Source: Actinotalea lenta (lineage in GTDB: Bacteria; Actinomycetota; Actinomycetes; Actinomycetales; Cellulomonadaceae). Taken from it: 64,000 nt of DNA. Both the position numbers and the translations under genes were made by a program. Positions 7,447 to 14,254 of this stretch are shown here, piece by piece; within the stretch, counting starts at the first letter, position 1; each line of letters begins with the position of its first letter. The stretch spans positions 1,605,446 through 1,669,445 of the forward strand of contig NZ_JAUQYP010000001.1 in NCBI RefSeq assembly GCF_030586465.1, read 5' to 3'. The notes beneath the pieces were generated by a model. The model searched no databases and was not told the origin of the DNA. It saw only the letters and a list, made by a program, of their open reading frames with translations.

Positions 7447-7860
7447 ATGGGCAAGGGGCGCCGGCTGCGGACGGAGCGGGTTGTCGAGCGGTCTGTGGCC
7501 GCCAGGCGCGTGGCAGAGTCGGTCGCGTGGTCGGACATCGAGGCGGCGCTCCCGCCCGGCTCGGGGCCGTTTCCGGCGCCCAGAGCGTTGCCTCGCGCCG
7601 AGGCACTCGCCCGGCGCACCCCGAGAGCGCCGTCCGCAACCGCGGTCTCCGCGAGGCGTGGGTCTCGGGGTCGCGATTGCGCGGAGCTGACCCGGCTCGC
7701 GGGCGAGCGTGACGAGCTACGTGGCCGACTGGCTGAGGCTGAGGCGGCGATCGTGGATCAGGTGCGTCGTGAGCGGCGCGCGGGTGCGAGCTGGGGTGAC
7801 GTCGGCCGGGCTCTGGGCATGACCCGACAGGGCGCACGTCAGCGGTTCGGGCCGGAGTAG
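7447..7860 (+). CDS. Small helix-turn-helix-type DNA-binding protein
   Basis: 137 aa. ATG 7447 has GGGAGG six bases upstream. The N-terminal half is basic and low in complexity; residues ~85-120 form a charged helix (ELTRLAGERDELRGRLAEAEAA), and the last 30 residues (GASWGDVGRALGMTRQGARQRFG) are a clear HTH of the kind found in small actinobacterial regulators that bind one DNA half-site. Divergent from the hypothetical gene at 7420 with almost no space, a layout typical of a local repressor. Confidence 0.6.
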   Translation: MGKGRRLRTERVVERSVAARRVAESVAWSDIEAALPPGSGPFPAPRALPRAEALARRTPRAPSATAVSARRGSRGRDCAELTRLAGERDELRGRLAEAEAAIVDQVRRERRAGASWGDVGRALGMTRQGARQRFGPE

Positions 7861-8062
7861 TCCACAGGGCTCGTCGAAGCCGCTCGTTCACAGGTGCACG
7901 GCCGCCAGCGCCCGGGGTTGGCCGCCGTCGCGCACCCATACCTCGTGAGAGCAACGCATCGTGCCGGAGCCGCGACCGATCGCCACGGATCACGGCGCCG
8001 GGCCCATCTCGGTCGTCCTCTCGCACACGTACATGCATGGGGCGCAACGAAGGGAGCCGGTG

Positions 8063-8464
8063 ATGAGCGCGGAGGCGACGGGTCGCGGGACGCTGACGAT
8101 GACGCCGAAGGAGGTCGCCGAGCGGCTGGGGATCTCCGAGTGGTGGGTGCGCGAGCAGATCCGACGCGGGCGGGTGCCGCACCTGCGGTTCGGCCGCCAT
8201 CGGATCGCGCTTCTTCCGGAGCACGTGGACGCGATCATCGAGCTGGTGACCGTCGAGCCAGCGGTGTGGCAGGCCGACGGCGGGGCCAGTGGGGGAGCGT
8301 CAGGCTCCGTCCGGGGTGCGTCAGGCTCGGATGAGCGTGCGTCAGGCAAGTCGCGAACTGCGTCAGGCTCCGCGTCAGGCGACCTGACGGCGCTGCGCCC
8401 GACAGAGCGCTCGGCGCAGGCGCACCGGCGCCGGCCGCACGTCCAGGGCGATCGGCTGATCTGA
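8063..8464 (+). CDS. Excisionase-like HTH protein (Xis/HTH_17 type)
   Basis: 133 aa. ATG 8063 preceded by AGGGAG six bases upstream. Residues ~13-48 (MTPKEVAERLGISEWW, VREQIRRGRVPHLRFGRHRI) are the winged HTH of phage excisionases, which bind att arms and steer the integrase toward excision. The tail is a low-complexity Ala-Ser-Gly run that is the translation of a 21-bp DNA repeat (8298-8389). A second, frameshifted copy lies at 11767. Start at GTG/ATG further upstream would read through non-conserved DNA, and the duplicated segment begins only ~40 bases upstream, supporting this start. Confidence 0.75.
   Translation: MSAEATGRGTLTMTPKEVAERLGISEWWVREQIRRGRVPHLRFGRHRIALLPEHVDAIIELVTVEPAVWQADGGASGGASGSVRGASGSDERASGKSRTASGSASGDLTALRPTERSAQAHRRRPHVQGDRLI
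8298..8389 (+). repeat. 21-bp-period CGTCAGGC array ending in a dyad
   Basis: CGTCAGGC occurs at 8298, 8319, 8340 and 8361, exactly 21 bp apart, again at 8373, and then inverted at 8383, so that 8373-8389 reads CGTCAGG-CGA-CCTGACG, a perfect dyad. All lie inside the 3' half of the excisionase-like gene. The intervening bases differ between units, so it is the octamer and its spacing that are kept. Confidence 0.8.
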
Positions 8465-8572
8465 CGCGCCAGCGAGAGTCTCGTTGCGCCGATGGGGTGA
8501 TCCGCTCGCGCGTTGGCCCTCGATGACCGCGCCAGCGCTAGCGTCGAGGCACCTGCGCCAATGGGGGTCGCG

Positions 8573-9364
8573 ATGGGCAGACGCCAAGCGTGGTGGCACC
8601 TCGTGATCGTGCCTGTGGTTCTGGTCGCGCTCGCCGGTTGCGAGGAGTTCGACTCCGGGACCGGGAGCGCGGGCCGCGTCGGGGCGCCCAAGTCGACCAC
8701 AGCGACACGCGAGGCGACGCCCGAGCCTTCGGTCGAAACTCCTAGCGCCTCGTCAACGCCATCGCCTTCGGCCGATCCACTGACCTCGACCGGGACCGTC
8801 ACCGAGGTCGTCGACGGTGACACGATCAAGGTCGACGGGCAGTCGGTGCGCCTGATCGGCATGGACTCGCCCGAGGCCGGGCAGTGCGGCTACGACGAGG
8901 CGACCGCGGCGATGGCGGACATTGTCACCGGCCGCGTGGTGACCTTGATCGCGGTGGCGGGTCGGGACGACGTCGACCAGTACGGCCGCCTGCTGCGCTT
9001 CGTCGAGGTCGATGGCACCGACGTCGGATTGCGTGAGATCGAACTCGGCCTGGCCGTCGCTCGCTACGACGGTCGCGACGGCTACGGCACGCACCCGCGT
9101 CAGGACGCCTACATCGCCGCCGACGCCGCCGCGGCGGACGTCACCTGCGCGGCGCCCGAGCCGACCGCTCCGGCCGAGCCCGCTCCGCTCGTCGGGCCCG
9201 CGGCGGACGCCACCTGCGACCCGTCCTACCCGACGGTCTGCATCCCACCGGCGCCCCCGGACCTCGACTGCGGCGACATCACCTTCAGGCGGTTCACGGT
9301 GCTCCCACCGGACCCACACCACTTCGACGGTAACCACGACGGGGTCGGCTGCGAGAGCGACTGA
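8573..9364 (+). CDS. Secreted lipoprotein with staphylococcal-nuclease domain and Excalibur motif
   Basis: 263 aa. Start ATG 8573 (GGGGG five bases upstream) rather than ATG 8561. Signal peptide with lipobox LVALAGC (C23), then a Ser/Thr/Pro linker to ~75. The SNase domain follows: VVDGDTIKV, VRLIGMDSPE and DVDQYGRLLRF hold the calcium-binding Asps and catalytic Arg/Glu residues of thermonucleases. After a Pro-rich linker the C-terminus has the calcium-binding Excalibur pattern DGNHDGVGCE. It should be a membrane-anchored extracellular nuclease degrading DNA or RNA. On a mobile island this could attack incoming DNA or scavenge nucleotides; that role is an inference. Confidence 0.85.
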   Translation: MGRRQAWWHLVIVPVVLVALAGCEEFDSGTGSAGRVGAPKSTTATREATPEPSVETPSASSTPSPSADPLTSTGTVTEVVDGDTIKVDGQSVRLIGMDSPEAGQCGYDEATAAMADIVTGRVVTLIAVAGRDDVDQYGRLLRFVEVDGTDVGLREIELGLAVARYDGRDGYGTHPRQDAYIAADAAAADVTCAAPEPTAPAEPAPLVGPAADATCDPSYPTVCIPPAPPDLDCGDITFRRFTVLPPDPHHFDGNHDGVGCESD

Positions 9365-9458
9365 CAGGCGGCACAACGGCGAGCCGAGCGCTTGTCAGAT
9401 GAAGCAGGGGCTCCTCTGGCTCTTGGCCTTCGGGATGCGCGCCCCGGGGCGCAGCTCG

Positions 9459-9830
9459 TCAGGTCGCGGGCTCGTCCGGGTGGCGACTCGAGACGGCCCT
9501 GTCGGCGCGAGCGAGGATCTCGGCTGCGATCTCCTCGGCCCGTGCCTCGGTCAGCCGCTCACCTCGGAAGGTGACGTTCGCCCGGTCGAGGTCGGTCTCC
9601 ACGACGGGTGCCTGTGCCTCGATCCATTCGCGCAGCAGCGCCGTCACGCTGAGGCCGCGTGACCGGGCCAGGTTGCGAGCCGTGTCGAGCGTGTTCGCGG
9701 GGAGCTGGATCGTGATTCCGACCAGCGGCTCGTCGACCACCGACTCGTCCAGCTCGGCGTGCTCGATGGCGGCAGAGGTGTCCTTGGTGTCGTAGTGGGC
9801 GCGGAGGCTGTCGATCTCCTCAGGGGCCAT
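9459..9830 (-). CDS. CopG/RHH-like antitoxin-type protein, no toxin partner visible
   Basis: 123 aa. N-terminal ~40 residues are acidic (MAPEEIDSLRAHYDTKDTSA, then IEHAELDES), the middle GITIQLPANTLDTARNLARSRGLSVTALLREWIE resembles a ribbon-helix-helix DNA-binding unit with its beta strand and two helices, and the tail is acidic/helical. This is the usual make-up of a type II antitoxin. No small toxin gene abuts it: the AbiE-type toxin gene ends 74 bases upstream in the same direction. ATG 9830 is chosen as the only good start. Confidence 0.6.
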   Translation of the reverse strand: MAPEEIDSLRAHYDTKDTSAAIEHAELDESVVDEPLVGITIQLPANTLDTARNLARSRGLSVTALLREWIEAQAPVVETDLDRANVTFRGERLTEARAEEIAAEILARADRAVSSRHPDEPAT

Positions 9831-9904
9831 GCTTCACGGTCCCGCGCCGACCGGGGGCGGCGCAATGCCGAATCCGGTGGTGCCCTCTGGATCGGGCGGA
9901 GCCC

Positions 9905-10663
9905 CTAGTCGGAGGTGGCCCGCCACGCTTCCCGCACGGTCTCCAGCGCCTCGGCGGCCGTCACGCGGAGCCGCGTCTGATGGCCGAGCGCGCGGCGCCA
10001 GGTTGCCTCATCGGGTGAGGTGTCGAACATCCACGCGGCGGGCGGGCGTCCCGTCGGCCCTTTGCGGACGAACACGTCGACCGCCCCTTCGTCGATGAGT
10101 CCTCGCTCGCCGAGCGCCCAGAGGTCGTACAGGTCGCGCGGGGCGTGGCGCTCGATCCAGGTCGCGAGCTTGGCAGCCGCGAACCCCGGTGCGGTGAGCG
10201 TGCGGAGCCGGGCGGGTGGTGCGTCGGAGTAGCGCTGCTCGATCTGCGCGATCTCCGTCGGCCAGAGGAAGCCCTCGCCGGTCACGAGCTGGAGCTGGAC
10301 GCCGAGTGTGTCATCCGCGATCAGGGTCGCCGGCTGTGAGCCGCTGGTGGCGGTGAGCGCCGGGCGCCAGGTGGGACGGCCGTGGCTGCGCGCGAGGCCA
10401 CGGCGCACCGAGGCCTCGATGGCGGCCGCGACCTGGCCGCGTGGTGCGAGGGCGACCAGGTCGATGTCCTCGCTCAGTCGTGCGTCGGCCAGGTGCGTGC
10501 GGGAAAGTGCGGTGCCGCCGATGAATACCAGGTCGTCGGTGGCGACGCCCTCGGAGATCGCTGCAAGGACGTGAGAGATGAGGTGGTCGCGGCGAACCTG
10601 CTCGAGGTCGGCGCCGAAGCGTTCGGCGACGCCCTCCCACTCCTCGCGCCGCGGGACGCTCAT
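9905..10663 (-). CDS. AbiEii/AbiGii-type nucleotidyltransferase toxin
   Basis: 252 aa. FIGGTALSRTHLADARLSEDIDLVAL has the GG-x-L and DxD signature of DNA polymerase beta-type nucleotidyltransferases as found in AbiEii toxins; the two Asps in SEDIDL bind the metal. Toxins of this family transfer nucleotides to tRNA or bind GTP and arrest growth; the target here is unknown. The C-terminal half has the helical APRDLYDLWAL segment usual for the family. ATG 10663 overlaps the stop of the upstream antitoxin gene (ATGA). Together they make a type IV toxin-antitoxin system, often abortive-infection phage defence. Confidence 0.83.
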   Translation of the reverse strand: MSVPRREEWEGVAERFGADLEQVRRDHLISHVLAAISEGVATDDLVFIGGTALSRTHLADARLSEDIDLVALAPRGQVAAAIEASVRRGLARSHGRPTWRPALTATSGSQPATLIADDTLGVQLQLVTGEGFLWPTEIAQIEQRYSDAPPARLRTLTAPGFAAAKLATWIERHAPRDLYDLWALGERGLIDEGAVDVFVRKGPTGRPPAAWMFDTSPDEATWRRALGHQTRLRVTAAEALETVREAWRATSD

Positions 10664-11286
10664 CGGCCGGCCACCACGCGGTCGAGGGTGGCGCGCATGC
10701 GCTGTCGACCGGCGATCTCCTCGAGCATGACGCGGTGGCACTCGGGCCAGAGGGCGGTGATCGCTTCCTGAGCGTCGATGTCGTCGCCGCGCGGGTCGCT
10801 GCGGGCGAGGTCGAGCACCGTCTGCTCGGGTGTCGTGGCGAGGGCCGAGCCGAGGTCGGTCTGAACGAGGACGGCGTCCAGCCCGGCGACGTCGCGCATG
10901 ACGAAGCGAACCTCGCCGTCGCGATCGGCGAACCGGAGCGGCCGCCGCTGCGTGGGGACGGCGACGTAGCCGGTGCCGATCGCGCGCGGGAGGGCGCGGT
11001 GGACGCGCGCGGCGGTCAGGCCGGTCAGGATGGGGACGCGGTCTCCGTACAGGGCTGTCGCGATGGCCGCGGTTGCTGCCTCGAGGCTCGGCCGCCAAGC
11101 GGCGCCCACGTTCTCTCGAGGCACGGCGCAGTAGATCCCTTGAGCCAGACGGTGCACGACGCCGCGGCGTTCGAGGATCGACAGCTCGGGACCAGGGTGT
11201 GCGTACACGCTGGCGAGGTCCGCAGCTCGAACGGTTCGCATGGGGGCACGTTCGATCACCCGGAGGGCATCCCGCTCGACGTTCAT
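10660..11286 (-). CDS. AbiEi-type antitoxin / autorepressor
   Basis: 208 aa. The N-terminus (MRTVRAADLASVYAHPGPELSILERRGVVHRLAQGIYCAVP, in pieces) is the winged HTH of AbiEi_4 proteins, which repress their own operon; the rest (LTGLTAARVHRALPRA, VAVPTQRRPLRF) is the AbiEi C-terminal domain needed for antitoxicity. ATG 11286 is preceded by a perfect dyad TTAGTC-GTGCT-GACTAA (11297-11313) and a strong promoter (TTGAGA, 17 bp, TACTAT at 11349-11321), so transcription starts at the edge of the operator and would be shut off by the bound antitoxin. Overlaps the toxin gene by four bases. Confidence 0.83.
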   Translation of the reverse strand: MNVERDALRVIERAPMRTVRAADLASVYAHPGPELSILERRGVVHRLAQGIYCAVPRENVGAAWRPSLEAATAAIATALYGDRVPILTGLTAARVHRALPRAIGTGYVAVPTQRRPLRFADRDGEVRFVMRDVAGLDAVLVQTDLGSALATTPEQTVLDLARSDPRGDDIDAQEAITALWPECHRVMLEEIAGRQRMRATLDRVVAGR

Positions 11287-11296
11287 TGTGCAGACT

Positions 11297-11313
11297 TTAG
11301 TCGTGCTGACTAA
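11297..11313 (-). promoter_or_regulatory. Operator dyad of the AbiE operon
   Basis: TTAGTC-GTGCT-GACTAA, perfect 6-bp arms, starting 7 bases after the -10 hexamer, thus at the predicted transcription start and 11 bases before the antitoxin ATG. AbiEi proteins are known to bind inverted repeats in their own promoters. Confidence 0.75.
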
Positions 11314-11521
11314 GAAGTGCATAGTAAATTGGACGGAGGACCGTCTCAAGCCCGGCGCGGTCGTCGAGCGTTGGTGTGAGACCCGGGTGCATGCGTCCGC
11401 GGAGCTGCTGTCTGCCGACGTCGTCGTGGCGCTGCGGTCTCTCATGCTTCTGGCCAAAGCTCTCGAGCGCCGGGACCTTGGCAATCGCGCTCGTGAGGCT
11501 ATCCGCCGGTTGTGGCCGTAG
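11303..11521 (+). CDS. Doubtful short ORF in the AbiE upstream region
   Basis: Open from GTG 11303, 72 codons. The last ~45 residues (SAELLSADVVVALRSLMLLAKALERR) look helical and protein-like, but no start codon has a ribosome site and the GTG lies inside the AbiE operator. It may be the end of a decayed gene, since the adjoining DNA to the right is a recombinase remnant. No function assigned. Confidence 0.2.
   Translation: MLTKKCIVNWTEDRLKPGAVVERWCETRVHASAELLSADVVVALRSLMLLAKALERRDLGNRAREAIRRLWP
11321..11349 (-). promoter_or_regulatory. Sigma-70-type promoter of the AbiE operon
   Basis: On the minus strand TTGAGA (11349-11344), a 17-bp spacer, and TACTAT (11326-11321). Near-consensus spacing and sequence, in an AT-rich island within GC-rich DNA. 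Confidence 0.75.
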
Positions 11522-11547
11522 GCACTGGGACGAGTCCACCCACCGCC

Positions 11548-11728
11548 CGCCCCGCCGTATCCGCTGGCGCCCCCGCTGCTCGTCGGGAGCAGATGCGCGT
11601 ACGTCTCAGTTGTCGTGGTGATCGACTCGTGCCCGAGCCTGCGTTGCAGCACGAACAGGTCCGTCCCCGCCGCGACCATCCGGCACGCATGCGTGTGTCT
11701 GAGGTCGTACACCCGCGGCCGCTTCGCA
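11548..11728 (-). pseudogene. Remnant of a tyrosine recombinase C-terminus
   Basis: On the minus strand the DNA encodes KRPRVYDLRHTHACRMVAAG, TDLFVLQRRLGHESITTTTE and TYAHLL, matching residues ~323-367 of the intact integrase at 15259-16473 with only a few changes. This is the catalytic end (His/Arg, His and Tyr). The N-terminal three quarters are missing; the homology stops abruptly at ~11725, where the duplicated excisionase segment begins. It shows an earlier, related element was once here. Confidence 0.8.
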
Positions 11729-11766
11729 CACGTACATGCATGGGGCGCAACGAAAGGGAGCCGGTG

Positions 11767-12145
11767 ATGAGCGCGGAGGCGACGGGTCGCGGGACGCTGA
11801 CGATGACGCCCAAGGAGGTCGCCGAGCGGCTGGGGATCCCCGAGTGGTGGGTTCGCGAGCAGATCCGGCGAGGGCGGGTGCCGCACCTGCGATTCGGGCG
11901 CCATCGAATCGCGCTGTTGTCCGAGCACGTGGACGCGATTCATCGAGCTGGTGACCGTGGAGCCCGCGGGGTGCCAGGCCGACGGCGGGGCCGGTGGAGG
12001 AGCGTCAGGCTCGAGCGAGCCTGCGCCAGGCGAACCGAGTGCTGCGTCAGGCTCCGCGTCAGGCGACCTGACGGCACTGCGCCCGACCGAGCGGTCCGCG
12101 CGGGCGCATCGGCGTCAGCCGCACGTGCAGGCCGACGGGCTCTCC
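11767..12145 (+). pseudogene. Frameshifted second copy of the excisionase-like HTH gene
   Basis: ATG 11767 with the same AGGGAG ribosome site as the copy at 8063. The HTH part is intact (differing by Ile to Pro near residue 27 and a few others), but at ~11939 one extra T (GCGATTCATCG against GCGATCATCG) throws the frame at the HVDAI motif, so the Ala-Ser-Gly tail is read in another frame. If translated, the product is a complete HTH domain with a foreign tail, so it could still bind DNA. Confidence 0.7.
12003..12073 (+). repeat. CGTCAGGC array in the second excisionase copy
   Basis: CGTCAGGC at 12003, CGCCAGGC at 12024 and CGTCAGGC at 12045 keep the 21-bp period, then one at 12057 and an inverted copy forming CGTCAGG-CGA-CCTGACG (12057-12073), just as in the first copy but with one unit missing. 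Confidence 0.75.
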
Positions 12146-12184
12146 TGGTCACCTCGCGGGGGCGGTGGAGCGCGAAGCAGTCTT

Positions 12185-14023
12185 TCAGTCTCGCGCTCCC
12201 CACACGTGAAACTCCGCTCCGACCCCGGTGATCGATCCTCTTGCTGCGTTGAGGAGTGTGTCGAGGAGTCGGACTGGCATTGCAGAACTCATCCACGCTG
12301 CCTCGTGGGCGCGCATAGTCACGTGCGGCTGAACGACAATGATCCGCTTTGGGGCGTGGGCGCTGCGCGCCCCAAGGAACTCAAGCATCTCGGAGCGTCC
12401 CGGGACTCTCGCACCGTCGAGCCAGCAGGCGGGTTGTGCAATTCGTGGCCGATTGAGAGCCTCGATAAGCTTGTCCGGGTCTAGGTACGCGATGTTCTTG
12501 ACCGCCTGGCCGACAACGACCTCAAATCGCTGGACCGCGATGCCTCGCCCAGATCGGTCTGATGATGCCGCCTTGACGTGGATCAGACTCAATGTCTCAT
12601 CGTTAGCAAGATGAACAAAGTCCGCTACCTCTCCAGGGCCGTCGTCACAGGTGAGGTAGCCGGAATCAAGCGCGCGTACCACCCAAGTGAAGAGTGAGGT
12701 TTCGCCCGGCGATCCGGTCAGCGAATGCACATCGTCTGGCTGCCCGGAGCCCGGCTTCTCCCGTGTGATGTTGAAGCCGTCGAATTCCATCCACTCCCAC
12801 GCCGGGAACCGCGACTCGGCCAACGAGCTGGACCACACGGCATCGCTTGTGAGCGCGTGGCCCGATTCGTAGTAGACAGTCAGCAACTCCGTGTACTCGA
12901 GCGCATCCAGTACTGGCCGAACGATGGTGATGTCGGGTGGCTCGCCTTCGAAACCGAAGGCAAGGTGAACCTTGGCGTCGCGAATACTCACGGAGCACCT
13001 GAGCGTGCCCCCGACGCGTCCGTGCAGTCCGACATCGACGAGGAAGTCCGGAGTGGCCGGGCCGAGGGGCCTGACATGGAGCTCAGCATCGTCGAGTACG
13101 GATGCAGCTGCGCGCGCACCACTGCTTGCGCCAGTGCCGCCGACGACATCGTCCGCCGGGGAAGCGACGAGTGCATATGCGCGCTCGATGCCTGAGAGGT
13201 CCGACAACCGAGTCGCGAGCCAAGGAAGCGGGGATGTGGTCGGACCTCGGGCGACCGCGTCCGCTACTAGTCTCAGGATGCTCCTGGCGAGCGACAGGAA
13301 CTCGTGAAAATCGGCACTCTGCTTCACCCAGACGGTCGACTTCATCGGGCTACAGCCGACCGGGCTGCGGTCGTCCGGTTGCTCTGAGTCGAGTGCTAGC
13401 TCGGCTCTCCCGGCGCCTAGGGCGAAGGACGAATCCGTGAGCGGGTTTAGGGCGTCTTGGAGCCCGGGGCCGCTGAGGTACTTGGTGTCTGCCATGGTTC
13501 GGCGACGCGGGTGAACGCCGCGAAGCCACAAGTTCTTGACTTCTCCACGGAAGACCTCGCCCTCAAGGATGCTTGGATGTATGCGTCTGAACATCGGACG
13601 AGGTTCACGGTCGAGCCAGCGCTGGAGTGCGTCAGCGAGGAAACCGTCGGCATGGATGGCAACAAACCGCTCTTGCGACAACCAAACTGCGAGCCCGTGG
13701 TTGGTGTCGGTGAGGTCACTGTCTCTCGCCCAGCTCGGCCCAGATCTCTCGACGAAGATGATCGCGTCAGCTTCGGTTTCTGGAGGATCCGCACCGGCTG
13801 GCGCATTGCCAGGCGCCTCGCTATCCGTCTTCGTGGTCGCGATGATCGCTCGCTCCGCCCTCCCGCCGGAGTTGACGAAGGTCTCGATCCGACCGCGCAG
13901 GCGTCCGATCTCCGCGCGCGGCTCGTCGGCGGTGCACTCGAGAAGAATGAACGTGACATATGGGCGCAGGGCGCCCAGGGGAAGGGCAATGCCCGTCCCG
14001 GACAGCACGCGATTCGCACTCAC
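12185..14023 (-). CDS. Large uncharacterised island protein with a nuclease-like C-terminal motif
   Basis: 612 aa from GTG 14023, preceded by a GCGGGGGC stretch. No membrane segment or signal peptide. The N-terminal ~350 residues are not recognisable. In the C-terminal part, GPGEVADFVHL (E465, D468) followed by LSLIHVK (H482-V-K484) has the order Asp, strand, x-x-Lys seen in PD-(D/E)xK nuclease-like domains of some defence helicases; the usual Glu of ExK is His here. Just upstream, EYTELLTVYYESGHAL may be a linker. It lies next to a DUF6602 protein on the same strand, 231 bases apart, beside the integrase. I read the pair as candidate defence or DNA-processing cargo; no function is proven by the sequence. 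Confidence 0.6.
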   Translation of the reverse strand: MSANRVLSGTGIALPLGALRPYVTFILLECTADEPRAEIGRLRGRIETFVNSGGRAERAIIATTKTDSEAPGNAPAGADPPETEADAIIFVERSGPSWARDSDLTDTNHGLAVWLSQERFVAIHADGFLADALQRWLDREPRPMFRRIHPSILEGEVFRGEVKNLWLRGVHPRRRTMADTKYLSGPGLQDALNPLTDSSFALGAGRAELALDSEQPDDRSPVGCSPMKSTVWVKQSADFHEFLSLARSILRLVADAVARGPTTSPLPWLATRLSDLSGIERAYALVASPADDVVGGTGASSGARAAASVLDDAELHVRPLGPATPDFLVDVGLHGRVGGTLRCSVSIRDAKVHLAFGFEGEPPDITIVRPVLDALEYTELLTVYYESGHALTSDAVWSSSLAESRFPAWEWMEFDGFNITREKPGSGQPDDVHSLTGSPGETSLFTWVVRALDSGYLTCDDGPGEVADFVHLANDETLSLIHVKAASSDRSGRGIAVQRFEVVVGQAVKNIAYLDPDKLIEALNRPRIAQPACWLDGARVPGRSEMLEFLGARSAHAPKRIIVVQPHVTMRAHEAAWMSSAMPVRLLDTLLNAARGSITGVGAEFHVWGARD

Positions 14024-14254
14024 TGATGCCCCCGCCTGCGGCTCCCTCGCCAGACCAAAATACTCATGGGCGTCCGTTGGACGCGTCGGCTCGCCGGGTG
14101 AAGCTTGGTGCCTGCGTGCACGCGGCGGGCTGGAGCTTTGTGGGCCCAGGCGGATCGCGTGGAGCTGGCGCGCCGTGTGAGGACGGCAGGGGTGAGCGCC
14201 CCGCAGTGGACTCGCGGGCCGGACCTGCGAGGCGAAGTCGTCTGCAGGCGAGGG
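14024..14254. other. Spacer between two island genes
   Basis: 231 bp between the DUF6602 gene and the 612-aa gene, both on the minus strand. It carries the upstream region of the latter. No gene, tRNA or clear dyad was seen. Confidence 0.35.

Larger units (their letters stand above)
11724..12145 (+). repeat. Second copy of the excisionase segment (first copy 8021-8464)
   Basis: Both copies begin with TCGCACACGTACATGCATGG and stay closely similar through the HTH gene to its last codons. Divergence is mainly in the repeat-rich tail, where this copy has one 21-bp unit fewer. Direct orientation, ~3.7 kb apart, so recombination between them could delete the nuclease, antitoxin and AbiE genes. Confidence 0.8.

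Noticed and set aside
6291-8224. Long minus-strand frames extending past the hypothetical gene start at 7420
   Set aside because: They run antisense through the HTH and excisionase genes and have no start signals; composition is typical of shadow frames in GC-rich DNA.
8298-8389. CRISPR array
   Set aside because: The repeated unit is only 8 bp with 13-bp gaps, lies in a coding sequence and has no cas genes nearby.
10660-11943. A 427-codon frame fusing the recombinase remnant to the AbiE antitoxin
   Set aside because: Chance read-through; the antitoxin has its own promoter, operator and ATG at 11286.
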